A stretch of DNA of 64,000 nt, taken from NCBI RefSeq assembly GCF_014230055.1, contig NZ_JACHVA010000046.1, positions 1-64,000 of the forward strand, read 5' to 3'. Source of the DNA: Puniceicoccus vermicola (lineage in GTDB: Bacteria > Verrucomicrobiota > Verrucomicrobiia > Opitutales > Puniceicoccaceae). Shown here piece by piece: positions 50,752 through 59,844 of the stretch. The position numbers and the translations under genes are program-made. The notes under the pieces are model-generated. The model was not told the DNA's origin. It saw only the letters and a list, made by a program, of their open reading frames with translations, and made no database searches. Position 1 is the stretch's first letter, and each line of letters begins with the position of its first letter.

Positions 50752-52566
50752 ATGAGTATCGTTCGTAGACTGGCCTATTCCATTCTCCTGGCCAATTTGG
50801 TTTTGATCCTCGGGGCTGGAATCGGATTTTTCTTCGGTGCTGCTTTTGGTCTTTGGTGGTGGGGACTCTATGGGATTGGAGGGCTTATCGGGGCCAGCGC
50901 TTTCGGGGAGGGGGTTGGATTTCAGAAGTCCGCCTTTCGATCAAATGGGGTTAGGATTTCGGCGGTTCTGATTCTTCATGCCGTATTCCTTCTAGCCGCT
51001 TCCGGGCTTGCTTCTCGTTTTCTCGACGTGGGATGGGATAGCTTGGAAACTCATCAACGGGCGGTTCATCTCATCCGGGAAGGATGGAATATCATCGATC
51101 CGCAGCCGGGGTGGCTCGCGGCGCAACCGGAAGACGGTCTTCTGCGCAAGGCCCCTTCGGTGTTCACGGCTTATCTCGATTTTAACGGGATGTACGTGGT
51201 CTCTTCGCTGATGGGGGATCTTCCTTTTGGTATTGAAGGGGCAAAGGGATATCGAATCCTTTTGTTGTTCATGGTCGCAGTTGTGGTGGGAGACCTCCTG
51301 CGCCGTGCAGGTCTTGGCAGATGGGCGGCTGGGGCGGTAGGGCTCTTCGTCGCGCTCAATCCAGTATGCCTGTATCAACTATGGGTTTTGTTCATGGATT
51401 TCGACGTGGCGGTTTATTCAGCTCTGAGCATCGTCGCACTATACGCACTTTCCGTGCGGGGAGATCTTCGGGCCATCGCTGTCTCGGTAGTCGCCTTATT
51501 ATTGCTCTTGGTTTCGAAACGAAGTGGTTTGGCATTTTCTCTCCCTCTCGGAGGTTTTTTAGCTCTCGGGATTCTCGGTGTGAAACTGGGATGGTGGAAG
51601 AAAGGAGACGATTCTTTAGAGACGCAGAAGGCGTTGCGGTGGCCTCGGTTTCTTCGAAGTGGGAAGGTCCGGGTTATTAGCGCGATCATTTTGGTGTCCG
51701 TATTCGGTGGCCTGCTCTGGGTTATCGGGTCCGCCGGAGGTAGTGGGCAATCGCGCCAAGGAGCATACTATTCACGGGGATTCGTGTACCGAGCGATTTT
51801 CGAGCCCGATCAATTTGATAAGAGTTTGGATCTCGTGGTTCCCGAATCACACCAAGGGCTTTCGCGACCAATACAGTTTTTGCGCTCCCTCGTAGAGGAG
51901 ACGGATATTTATCGAGGGGCTTCCGTGAAGGTTCCTTTGACCTGGAAGCCAAAAGAGTGGGACACCTTCCGAAATATTCAATGGCCGGGGCATGGGGCCG
52001 GAGGGTTCGGGCCTCTCTTTTCCGGGGTTTTGCTGTTTTCGGTCCTGGCCGCGTTGGTCTCCTGGAGGCCGTTTCCACCGAAGGTTTCCTTCGGCAGCTT
52101 TTTTCGAATAGGTCTATTTCTAGTCCTGATCGGGTTTTGTTTCGTTCTCCCGAGTTGGTGGGCCCGATGGGTTCCGTTTGTGTGGGTCTTTCCGCTGTTC
52201 TTTTTGCTGCCTCCGCTCTTTTTTAGGAACCAAAATCCATCCTCTTCACGGCTCCTACTGGCAACCCGAAACCACTGGGTTCCGGCTCTCTGCGCTGGGT
52301 TCGCCTTGGTTTTGGGAGTGGTCAACTCAGTCGCCATCCTCTGCATCAGTAGTGGTGAGACCTTGCGGGTGACCCGGTCCATCGAAGAGGGCCTTGAAAG
52401 CGTTTCTGGTCAGGAGGTTATTTTCGATCCCGGTCGCAACCTGATGACCAAAGCCTGGCTCATTGACCGTGGAATCGATTATCGTCTCTCCGAAGATAAG
52501 GGCGACCTGATTTTTGAGATGGAGCCCTCGACGGCTCGTCTCTATCAACCTGCAGTTTCTCAATGA
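50752..52566 (+). CDS. Large multi-pass membrane protein of unknown family
   Basis: 604 residues with about twelve predicted helices and a large periplasmic loop around residues 330-430 (LETHQRAVHLIREGW and IIDPQPGWLAAQPEDG occur earlier, around 110-150). Its stop overlaps the permease start by four bases. Lipid-linked sugar transferases and O-antigen polymerase-like proteins look like this, but no diagnostic motif was seen, so function is not assigned. Confidence 0.55.
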   Translation: MSIVRRLAYSILLANLVLILGAGIGFFFGAAFGLWWWGLYGIGGLIGASAFGEGVGFQKSAFRSNGVRISAVLILHAVFLLAASGLASRFLDVGWDSLETHQRAVHLIREGWNIIDPQPGWLAAQPEDGLLRKAPSVFTAYLDFNGMYVVSSLMGDLPFGIEGAKGYRILLLFMVAVVVGDLLRRAGLGRWAAGAVGLFVALNPVCLYQLWVLFMDFDVAVYSALSIVALYALSVRGDLRAIAVSVVALLLLLVSKRSGLAFSLPLGGFLALGILGVKLGWWKKGDDSLETQKALRWPRFLRSGKVRVISAIILVSVFGGLLWVIGSAGGSGQSRQGAYYSRGFVYRAIFEPDQFDKSLDLVVPESHQGLSRPIQFLRSLVEETDIYRGASVKVPLTWKPKEWDTFRNIQWPGHGAGGFGPLFSGVLLFSVLAALVSWRPFPPKVSFGSFFRIGLFLVLIGFCFVLPSWWARWVPFVWVFPLFFLLPPLFFRNQNPSSSRLLLATRNHWVPALCAGFALVLGVVNSVAILCISSGETLRVTRSIEEGLESVSGQEVIFDPGRNLMTKAWLIDRGIDYRLSEDKGDLIFEMEPSTARLYQPAVSQ

Positions 52567-53390
52567 TAAAGAACATTCTCAGACTTCCGCTTGATATCGT
52601 ATCGACCCTCGGGACGAATCGCTTACTCCTCTGGCAGTTTACGGTTCGCAATATCCGCGCCCGGCACAAGGGGAGCTACCTCGGCGTGGTCTGGATGGTG
52701 TTGAATCCTCTTCTGATGATGTCCCTTTACTCCTTTGTCTTTGGGGTCATCTTCAATGGTCGGTATGATGCCGCTTCGGACGAAACGGCCCTCGATTATG
52801 CGTTGGGCATCTTCCTGAGCCTCACCATCTTTCAGTTGATCGCGGAGGTGATGGGGGTCTCGACGACCATTATCCTGGGAAACTCCAACATTGTGAAGAG
52901 GGTGGTGTTTCCGCTGGAGATCCTCCCCGTGGCCCAAGTGGGATCTTCGATCTATCACTTTCTGATTAGTATTTGCCTTGTTTTTGTCGGGATTTTTGTC
53001 TTCGGCCGACATCTGTCTTGGACGGCCGCGGCTCTGCCTCTCTTGGTCTTCCCGGTCATTCTTTTTTCCCTCGGGCTTGGTTGGCTGTTTTCGGCGATCG
53101 GGGTATTTGTCCGCGACATTGGGCAGTTGATGCAGTTCCTCACCTTGGCTTTGATGTACTGTAGTGCGATTTTCTATCCGATTGATCGGGTGATCGTTGC
53201 TGGGTTCTACCCCGTTCTGAAATTCAACCCGCTGGCGCACATTGTCGAGCAGGCCCGGAGGACGGTTTTATGGCATGAGCCGCTCCAACTTCAGCCGGTG
53301 TTGTATATTTATCTTACGGCTTTTGCCGTATTCATGTTTGGATTTTTCGTGTTCAACCGGCTCAAAAAAGGCTTTGCGGATGTCCTCTGA
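52563..53390 (+). CDS. ABC-2 type polysaccharide exporter permease (Wzm-like, system 2)
   Basis: 275 residues: N-terminal WQFTVRNIRARHKGSYLGVVW followed by six helices with the family motif KRVVFPLEILPVAQV and FNPLAHIVEQARRT. A second, independent export permease; its ATPase partner is not next to it but 3.3 kb downstream at 56641. It overlaps its neighbours by four and eleven bases. Confidence 0.92.
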   Translation: MIKNILRLPLDIVSTLGTNRLLLWQFTVRNIRARHKGSYLGVVWMVLNPLLMMSLYSFVFGVIFNGRYDAASDETALDYALGIFLSLTIFQLIAEVMGVSTTIILGNSNIVKRVVFPLEILPVAQVGSSIYHFLISICLVFVGIFVFGRHLSWTAAALPLLVFPVILFSLGLGWLFSAIGVFVRDIGQLMQFLTLALMYCSAIFYPIDRVIVAGFYPVLKFNPLAHIVEQARRTVLWHEPLQLQPVLYIYLTAFAVFMFGFFVFNRLKKGFADVL

Positions 53391-54951
53391 GGAGATCTCG
53401 TATCCGGTTGGCGCCACTCGGGGCCCGGGTGGTTCCTGGAAGAGGTTTTGTTGTGGGGAGTTTTCGGCCGTCCACTTTTCCCTTCTGGCTTTTCTCGCCT
53501 TTGCGACTTACGGCTTTCAGTTCCTCGTCCCCGCCTATCGTGCCGATGATATTATCCAGATGCAGCCGGCTTCCGGGGATTCCATGATGTTTCTGATCTT
53601 GGGGCGTTGGGGGTATTATTGGATCTTTGAGCATATTCTGGATACGAGTTCCGGGGGCTTTGTCGCTGGATTTGCCGGGCTTCTGATTCAGATCATTGCG
53701 TCCTATCTAGTGGCACGAGTGATCGGGCTGCGACGTGGAGGATCGATCTTTTTCTTCTGCGCCCTGACGACGATATCTGTCCTATATGCCTATCTCTTCA
53801 GCTTCGATAGCACTCGATTGGCTTATCCGATTGGAAATTTCCTAGCCGCAGCGGGGCTGTTTCTTTGTTTTCGGAAGCATCCGGTCCTCGGGATCCTCTG
53901 TTTTGCGGCCTCCCCCGGCTTTTACCAAGCGTCGATTCAGATTGCTATTGCTGGTGCGGTGGGGGCTTCTCTGAAGCAAACTTTGGATGGGAAGAGGGGA
54001 TTTGATCTGATCAATCTCGCCAAATATGCGCTCCTGATCCTGGCAGGTTTAGTTCTTTATCTGGTGGGGACGAAGGTGATTTATTCCGCGCTCGGGATAC
54101 ACTTAGCACGTTCGGATATGGATTTGGCTACGCTTTTGTCGATGGAGAATGTTGAGCGCTTTCTTCGTTTATTTTCGAGCTGGTCGATTCCGTTTTTCTC
54201 CGGTTTTCGAGTCGAGTATTTCTCAAATTGGGTGGTTGTCCCCAGCGGAGTGGCCGTTCTCATTTTTATATACTTTGTCTGCCTAAAAACCTTTTCTAAG
54301 CGCCTGATCTGTCGAGGAGTTTACGCGTTGGCCTTGCTTTTGGTCCTTCTGGTGAGCCCCTTTCTCCTCTCGCTTGCGGCTCCCCTGAGAGAGGTTTTTC
54401 CTCCGAGAACGCTTTTTGTCTTTGGACTGGTTTATGGGGTCATTGTCGCTTTGCCTCTGGAGGATCTCATCGGTCGTTGGTTCCGAGCCACTGGTCCGGT
54501 GATTGATCGATGGCTGAAGCGCGCCTCTTGCGGGATGGCAGTCGCTGCCGGATTCCTTTTGTTTGGGCATATGCTTTTGGCGAATGAGTATGCGGTTGAT
54601 GATCATTTGGCATCTCAGGCCGACCTCATGGCCGTGAACCGAATTATTTCTCGGATCGAGACCGTCGGCGCCGCCGAAGGGCTTGATTTTTCGAAGCCGA
54701 TACCGATCTACGTTTATGCTAAAACGCCGTGGCGTAAGGCGGGACCAAGAGGCGATATTCGCAGTGCAAGGCACCCTGAGCACGCACGGTCATGGATCTT
54801 TTCTTTTCTCGATGAACGCTTCGAACCGCTTTTCGGTTGGAGCTCCCGAGTCGAACAATCCAAGTTGAAGCCTCTGGCGGAAGAGCGGCCCGCTTGGCCG
54901 GATGAGGAATCCGTCTTTATTCACGAGGGTGCCGTCGTGGTGGTTTTTTAG
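53380..54951 (+). CDS. Membrane glucosyltransferase-like protein (GtrII family)
   Basis: 523 residues from ATG 53380, overlapping the permease stop. Many membrane helices and the N-terminal loop YRADDIIQMQPASGDS and GRWGYYWIFEHIL, matching the glucosyltransferase family represented by phage GtrII/GtrIV (an acidic pair in the first periplasmic loop is essential there). These enzymes glucosylate O-antigen in the periplasm using the polyprenyl-P-glucose made by GtrB, which is encoded next. So this is probably the side-chain glucosyltransferase. Confidence 0.8.
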   Translation: MSSEEISYPVGATRGPGGSWKRFCCGEFSAVHFSLLAFLAFATYGFQFLVPAYRADDIIQMQPASGDSMMFLILGRWGYYWIFEHILDTSSGGFVAGFAGLLIQIIASYLVARVIGLRRGGSIFFFCALTTISVLYAYLFSFDSTRLAYPIGNFLAAAGLFLCFRKHPVLGILCFAASPGFYQASIQIAIAGAVGASLKQTLDGKRGFDLINLAKYALLILAGLVLYLVGTKVIYSALGIHLARSDMDLATLLSMENVERFLRLFSSWSIPFFSGFRVEYFSNWVVVPSGVAVLIFIYFVCLKTFSKRLICRGVYALALLLVLLVSPFLLSLAAPLREVFPPRTLFVFGLVYGVIVALPLEDLIGRWFRATGPVIDRWLKRASCGMAVAAGFLLFGHMLLANEYAVDDHLASQADLMAVNRIISRIETVGAAEGLDFSKPIPIYVYAKTPWRKAGPRGDIRSARHPEHARSWIFSFLDERFEPLFGWSSRVEQSKLKPLAEERPAWPDEESVFIHEGAVVVVF

Positions 54952-54957
54952 GTTTTC

Positions 54958-55911
54958 ATGCACGAACAAACGAAAATCTCCTTGGTTATTCCCTGTTTCA
55001 ACGAAGCTGGGAACATTCCGGGTCTACTCAAGGAGCTAAAAGCTCAGCAGGCTGCGGAATCTTATCGGTGGGAGTTCATCTTCGTCGACGACGGGAGTGC
55101 CGATCAAACGGTCCAAGTCTTGGAAGATGCACAAAAAGAGCTAACCGGAAAGGTGCTCATCGTTGAGTTTTCCCGGAACTTCGGTAAGGAAGCCGCGATT
55201 CTCGCCGGACTGGAGCATTCTACCGGAGAAGTCGTCGTCGTCATGGATGCGGATTTGCAAGATCCCCCGTCTCTGATTGGAGACATGGTGCGCGCGATTC
55301 TCGATGATGGATTCGACATGGCGGCTACCCACCGGGTCGACCGTTCTCATGAGCCTCCCGTTCGATCCTTTTTTTCCAGAATGTTCTACCGAGTTTGGAA
55401 TTGGCTGGCGACTACCCGTTTGACTCCCGGTGCGAGAGACTTCCGGGCTATGTCCCGCGCGGTTGTCGATTGCATTGTTTCATTGCGAGAGTCCAATCGA
55501 TTCTCGAAGGGGATCTTTGAGTGGGTCGGTTTTCGGACGAAGTATTTCTCGTACGAGAACCGTGCGCGAGCGGAAGGAGAGTCAGGGTGGTCGCTACCAG
55601 GTCTGGTATCGTATGCGCTTGATGGATTATTTTCCTTCTCGATTCTTCCTCTTCGATTTGCCTCGCTCTGTGGTGTCACGATTTCGATTTGCGCTTTTCT
55701 TTGGATGGCGTGGGTGATTGTGAAAACGCTGATGTTTGGCGATGAGGTTGCTGGCTATCCTTCGCTAGTGACGATCCTTCTTTTTGTCTCGGGGATTCAA
55801 CTTCTTTGTCTTGGATTGATTGGAGAATATCTGGGACGAACCTATCAGGAATCCAAAGCTCGCCCTCACTATTTGGTTCGCCGGGTTCATCAAAACGGGG
55901 AGGATGTATGA
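54958..55911 (+). CDS. GtrB-like polyprenyl-phosphate glycosyltransferase
   Basis: 317 residues. GT2 domain with IPCFNEAGNIPGLL, FVDDGSADQT, FSRNFGKEAAILAGLEH and MDADLQDPP (DADLQD at 97-102) and two C-terminal membrane helices, the layout of GtrB/DPM-type enzymes which make undecaprenyl-P-glucose or similar. Its usual partner GtrA flippase is absent here; the following ORF of 33 codons is too short to be one. The stop codon overlaps the next start as ATGA. Confidence 0.92.
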   Translation: MHEQTKISLVIPCFNEAGNIPGLLKELKAQQAAESYRWEFIFVDDGSADQTVQVLEDAQKELTGKVLIVEFSRNFGKEAAILAGLEHSTGEVVVVMDADLQDPPSLIGDMVRAILDDGFDMAATHRVDRSHEPPVRSFFSRMFYRVWNWLATTRLTPGARDFRAMSRAVVDCIVSLRESNRFSKGIFEWVGFRTKYFSYENRARAEGESGWSLPGLVSYALDGLFSFSILPLRFASLCGVTISICAFLWMAWVIVKTLMFGDEVAGYPSLVTILLFVSGIQLLCLGLIGEYLGRTYQESKARPHYLVRRVHQNGEDV

Positions 55912-56009
55912 ACTCCTCAAAGGTGCATCTGAGCTATGCCCGAAATGAACCATGGTGGAAGGTATGTATCTGTGGTTTTGACTCAAAATACGAGGTGACT
56001 ATCTCATGA
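55908..56009 (+). CDS. 33-residue ORF with ATGA overlaps at both ends
   Basis: ATG at 55908 overlaps the GtrB stop (ATGA) and its own stop at 56007-56009 overlaps the start of the next gene (ATGA). The product, 33 residues, has the segment NEPWWKVCICGFDSKYEV with two cysteines and a WW pair, no membrane segment, no known family. Overlaps at both ends and the lack of a better start for the next gene suggest it is translated, perhaps to couple the two genes. Chance open frame is possible. Confidence 0.5.
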   Translation: MNSSKVHLSYARNEPWWKVCICGFDSKYEVTIS

Positions 56010-56602
56010 AGCCGTATCCTGTTTTCTTCACGCTTTTGATTACTCTTCTCGGGTACAATCTCGCCTTTCAGTTCACCCGCTATACGGAGTGGACGGTGGA
56101 TCTTGAGGTTCAAACGGGAGGGATCCTGAAATGGTATGTCGATTCCGGAAATGGTTTTTCGGAAGAGGAGGGGAACTATGGTTCGGTTCCCGAGAAGGAA
56201 AAGACTCAGGTTCAAGTGCTGCTCTCGACGGGGGCGCCTCGGAAGATTCGTCTCGATCCTGTCAATACGGAGTCCGAGATCATTCTCGGAAAGGTCCGGT
56301 GGGACGAGCCTTGGCCGGGAGGTTCGGGGCAGATGGATCTCGAGAAGATTGACTGGGAGAACGTCTCGGTCGCGGAGAAAGATGGGTCGGGGAAATGGAG
56401 ACTCGAGCCATTGCCGGAATCGACCGATGTGTATGGTGTTTGGCGTGAGGTGCCCACGCACTCTCTTCTTTGGTGGAGACTGGTCCGACTCTCGGTGGCC
56501 TTGGTTCTCGGAATCTGTGCATTCGTGGGGGGCACGATCTGGAATCGAAAGATTCTAAGGGAGGCCAAAGGCGAAGAAGGGGCTCCTCCTCTCGTCGTCT
56601 AA
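56006..56602 (+). CDS. Membrane-anchored protein with a beta-sandwich-like ectodomain
   Basis: 198 residues. N-terminal helix (PVFFTLLITLLGYNLAF) and C-terminal helix (LVRLSVALVLGICAFVG) enclose a periplasmic domain of about 120 residues with LKWYVDSGNGFSEEEG and GAPRKIRLDPVNTESEI. The latter pattern (a '.YYDSG.GF', then 'LRLDP' arrangement) occurs in ectodomains of several lipid-linked glycosyltransferase systems. It may hold substrate for the GtrII-like enzyme. Function is unknown. Confidence 0.7.
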   Translation: MKPYPVFFTLLITLLGYNLAFQFTRYTEWTVDLEVQTGGILKWYVDSGNGFSEEEGNYGSVPEKEKTQVQVLLSTGAPRKIRLDPVNTESEIILGKVRWDEPWPGGSGQMDLEKIDWENVSVAEKDGSGKWRLEPLPESTDVYGVWREVPTHSLLWWRLVRLSVALVLGICAFVGGTIWNRKILREAKGEEGAPPLVV

Positions 56603-56640
56603 TCATTTTCACGAACCTAAATTTATATTTGTAAGAAGTA

Positions 56641-58086
56641 ATGTCCGATAAAGATGTAGTCGTTTCCGTTCGAAATCTGAGTAAGGCCTATCGAGTCTGG
56701 AGGAGTCCGCTCGATCGGTTGAAGTCGCCTTTTTTAGGGGCGGTCGGACGCCGGTTCCCTCGAAATAGCTATTTCAGCCGAGAACTGCAACGTCGGGCCT
56801 CCCGGGCGTATGATGATTTTTATGCGCTTCAACAGGTCTCTTTCGATATTGAGCGGGGAACCAGTTTCGGAATTCTCGGAAGAAACGGTTCCGGGAAAAG
56901 CACGCTCCTTCAGATCATCGCAGGGACTTTGACTCCTTCGGGCGGCGAGGTCGTGACCAATGGTCGAGTCGCTGCTCTTCTTGAGCTGGGGTCGGGCTTC
57001 AACCCAGAATTCTCAGGGCGGGAGAATGTTTACATGAACGCATCGATTCTGGGGATTTCCAAGAAGACGATCGATGAGCGTTTTGACGAGATTGCATCCT
57101 TCGCCGATATCGGTGATTTCATGGAGCAGCCGGTCAAAACCTATTCGAGTGGGATGTATGTCCGCCTGGCGTTTTCGGTGATCGTCCATGTCGATGCCGA
57201 CGTCCTGATTATTGATGAGGCATTGGCGGTCGGGGATGTCTTTTTCGTGCAAAAGTGCATGCGCTTCCTCAAGAAATTCCGGGAGCGGGGAGTCCTTCTT
57301 TTTGTCAGTCACGACCTTCCCTCGATCAATCGTCTGTGCGATCAGGCGCTCTGGCTCGATAAGGGTGTGGTTCGTCAGCGGGGGATTCCCAAAGATGTCA
57401 CCGAGTCCTATTTCTCGGAATATTATTCGGGTGGTGACAGTGAAAAGTCTGATTCCGAAGCGTTGAAGGAAGCCATTGGCTCCGGAGAGGAAGAGAAGCC
57501 GGTCAGCCAGAGGAAGGCTCCTACGGAGTCGATGCAGATCCTTGGGGAGGAAATTCACGACCAGAGGCTTCAGTATTTGAATTTTAGTGATCATCGGAAC
57601 GATATCGAAGTTTTTGCTTTTCGGCCTGACGGAGATTCGTTTGGCGCAAAGCGGGTTGAGGTCGTCGATGCGAGGCTGACGGATATCGAGGGGCGTCGAC
57701 TGGGATGGATCGTCGGAGGGGAGAAGGTCGAGGCACGAGTCGTTGTCGAAGCGAATGAGACGGTCCAGGATCCGATCATAGGATTTGGACTGAAGGATCC
57801 CAGTGGTCAGGTGCTCTTCGGGGACAATACTTTCCTGACCACGAAAGGGCAGAAATCAGTCCTTCGTAAAGGGCAACGACTGGAGGCTGCCTTTCGTTTT
57901 CAGATGCCGATTCTGCGTCCGGGTGAGTATGTCATGAACGCGACGGTCGCTACGGGATCGCAAACCGATCACGAAATGCAGCATTGGATGCACGATGCCT
58001 GCGTCCTGCGGTCCTATACAAAAAGCGATACTACGGGGATGATCGGAATTCCCATGATTTCGATTGAGATCGGTCCGCTTCGTTAG
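56641..58086 (+). CDS. Polysaccharide ABC exporter ATPase with C-terminal glycan-binding domain (Wzt-like, system 2)
   Basis: 481 residues. Walker A GRNGSGKST (about 81-89), signature TYSSGM, Walker B VLIIDEALAVGD and H-loop VSHD. A basic linker (20-60) with FPRNSYFSREL precedes the P-loop domain. Residues from about 300 make a beta-rich Wzt_C-type domain (IEVFAFRPDGDSFG and GFGLKDPSGQVLFGDNT), a carbohydrate-binding extension. Partner permease is at 52563. The C-terminal domain differs clearly from that of the first ATPase, implying that it recognises a different chain end. Confidence 0.92.
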   Translation: MSDKDVVVSVRNLSKAYRVWRSPLDRLKSPFLGAVGRRFPRNSYFSRELQRRASRAYDDFYALQQVSFDIERGTSFGILGRNGSGKSTLLQIIAGTLTPSGGEVVTNGRVAALLELGSGFNPEFSGRENVYMNASILGISKKTIDERFDEIASFADIGDFMEQPVKTYSSGMYVRLAFSVIVHVDADVLIIDEALAVGDVFFVQKCMRFLKKFRERGVLLFVSHDLPSINRLCDQALWLDKGVVRQRGIPKDVTESYFSEYYSGGDSEKSDSEALKEAIGSGEEEKPVSQRKAPTESMQILGEEIHDQRLQYLNFSDHRNDIEVFAFRPDGDSFGAKRVEVVDARLTDIEGRRLGWIVGGEKVEARVVVEANETVQDPIIGFGLKDPSGQVLFGDNTFLTTKGQKSVLRKGQRLEAAFRFQMPILRPGEYVMNATVATGSQTDHEMQHWMHDACVLRSYTKSDTTGMIGIPMISIEIGPLR

Positions 58087-58156
58087 TGAGGATTTGGTTT
58101 TTCATCGGCTTCTGGCTGAAGGAGTCTGCCTCTAGGAGAGGCTCAATATCGCCACG

Positions 58157-59809
58157 ATGAGCGTTGTTTTCTATCTCGATGAGAAATCTCCTCCGGGACG
58201 ATTCACGAGTGGGTTGATTGCCCTTCGGGGATGGTGCTTGGATGAAGAGCACCGTCCGGTCGAGGATCTGCATACGCGGGTCGACGGCGTTCCATGGCGA
58301 GTCTCCCGGCGAGCTAGAAAGGATTTGGTGGACGCTTTTGATGGGGAAACCGCGGCGGAATGGGGAGGGTTTCTCTTTGAGTATTGGTTGGAGGCAGGAT
58401 CTCATCGAATTGAAGTTTTCGCCGGCGGAAAATGCGTTTGGGCGCGAACGGTGTTTTCCTATGGAATCGTGCGCGACCCTTGGAGACGGTTTTGGCAACT
58501 AAAGGGGCTTCACTCGACGCCGGGCGAATCAGGGAAATTGCCAGCGATTGATGTCGTCGGGGTGTTTTATGATCGTCCGGATTCGGCTTCAGAATGGTTT
58601 TCGTCATTGGCAGAGGCGGCGGAAGATCTCCCCGGCTTGAAGGTCTTCGTTCAAGAGCATGGGGCTATCCCGGTAGTCGCGGATCTGGTCGAGGAGTGGA
58701 GTTCGCGGTTGCGGATTGACTGGGTTCACAACCCGGAAAATCCAGGGTTCGGAGCTGGCTGCAACGCCGCGGCCCGTCGTGGGGATTCTCCCTTTCTCTT
58801 TTTCCTGAATCCAGATGCGACTCTCCCCGAAGGGACTCTGGTCGCCCTTTTGAAGCAGGCGCTGGCAACCCGCGCCGAAGGGTTTGTGGGTTGGGAAGCT
58901 GCACAAACGCCGTGGGAACATCCGAAGATCTATCATCCGCTCACCGGGGAGGTTGAGTGGTCTTCGGCTGCCGCTTGGCTGGTTGATCGTGAGGCTTTCG
59001 AGAAGACAGGTGGATTCGAGGAATCAATTTTTCTCTATGGAGAGGATGTCGAGCTATCCTGGCGTTTACGGGCCGATGGAGGGAGATTGCAGTATGCGTC
59101 AGCGATTCCCGTGGTTCACCACAGCTATTCCGCGGAGAACCTTCATTCCGGGAAACCTTTGCAAATTCGCGAGGGAAGCCGGTCGAATGCATTCATGCGA
59201 GGTCGCTTCGCGGGAGTGCGGGGATGGTTCGGCGCTTCCGAGGAGGTTCGGAGCCACCGGCAGGACTTTCTCCGAGGATTGCGGACGGCCAGTCGGAAGT
59301 TTCGTCAGATGGTTCCTCGTTTTCACGGGTTGCAGCATGAGGTGGCCCGGCTGGGCTGCGAAAACGTGGAGGAGGAGGTTCTTCCAGATAGCCTTCCCGA
59401 GGTAAGGGTTCGCTTGCGGAAGTCGGAAATCGGTTTTCCCGCAGAGGTCGTCGCCGCGCAGATGAATTCTATGAGGGGGATCCGAGTTCACTGGAACTGG
59501 CTCGATGCAGAGGAGGAACCCGTGGAGGGGGAGTGGGTCTTTGATATGGAGGACTCGTGGATGCTCTTTCCGGATGCCTTGGCTCAGATGGTTGCGAAAG
59601 CGAAAAATGGCTCCGTTCGAGGTCTAGGTATGGTCGTTGAGGGAAAAATCGAGCCGGGGCGCTGGAACCTCAAGCACTTCTCCGATGACATCCCAGTCGA
59701 TGATGATCCAAATCGACCCTTTCGACCTGGAGTTCTGAGAAGAGGGCCCGGGGAGTCCCATTTGCTGGCAAAGACATTTTGGCTGGAAGCGGAGCCCGTT
59801 CGTGGATGA
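58157..59809 (+). CDS. Modular GT2-family glycosyltransferase with N-terminal beta domain
   Basis: 550 residues. Residues 1-110 look like an Ig-like accessory domain (LIALRGWCLDEEHRPVEDLH, VDGVPWRVSR). Residues about 130-350 are a GT2 rhamnosyltransferase-like domain with NPENPGFGAGCNAAARRGDS, FFLNPDATL and FLYGEDVELSWRLRADGG. The C-terminal 150 residues contain a second, apparently incomplete GT-A-like segment (WVFDMEDSWMLFPDAL). First of a run of large modular GT2 proteins. Confidence 0.85.
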   Translation: MSVVFYLDEKSPPGRFTSGLIALRGWCLDEEHRPVEDLHTRVDGVPWRVSRRARKDLVDAFDGETAAEWGGFLFEYWLEAGSHRIEVFAGGKCVWARTVFSYGIVRDPWRRFWQLKGLHSTPGESGKLPAIDVVGVFYDRPDSASEWFSSLAEAAEDLPGLKVFVQEHGAIPVVADLVEEWSSRLRIDWVHNPENPGFGAGCNAAARRGDSPFLFFLNPDATLPEGTLVALLKQALATRAEGFVGWEAAQTPWEHPKIYHPLTGEVEWSSAAAWLVDREAFEKTGGFEESIFLYGEDVELSWRLRADGGRLQYASAIPVVHHSYSAENLHSGKPLQIREGSRSNAFMRGRFAGVRGWFGASEEVRSHRQDFLRGLRTASRKFRQMVPRFHGLQHEVARLGCENVEEEVLPDSLPEVRVRLRKSEIGFPAEVVAAQMNSMRGIRVHWNWLDAEEEPVEGEWVFDMEDSWMLFPDALAQMVAKAKNGSVRGLGMVVEGKIEPGRWNLKHFSDDIPVDDDPNRPFRPGVLRRGPGESHLLAKTFWLEAEPVRG

Positions 59810-59844
59810 TGCTCGGTTAGGGATTTATTCCAGAAATTTGTTCG

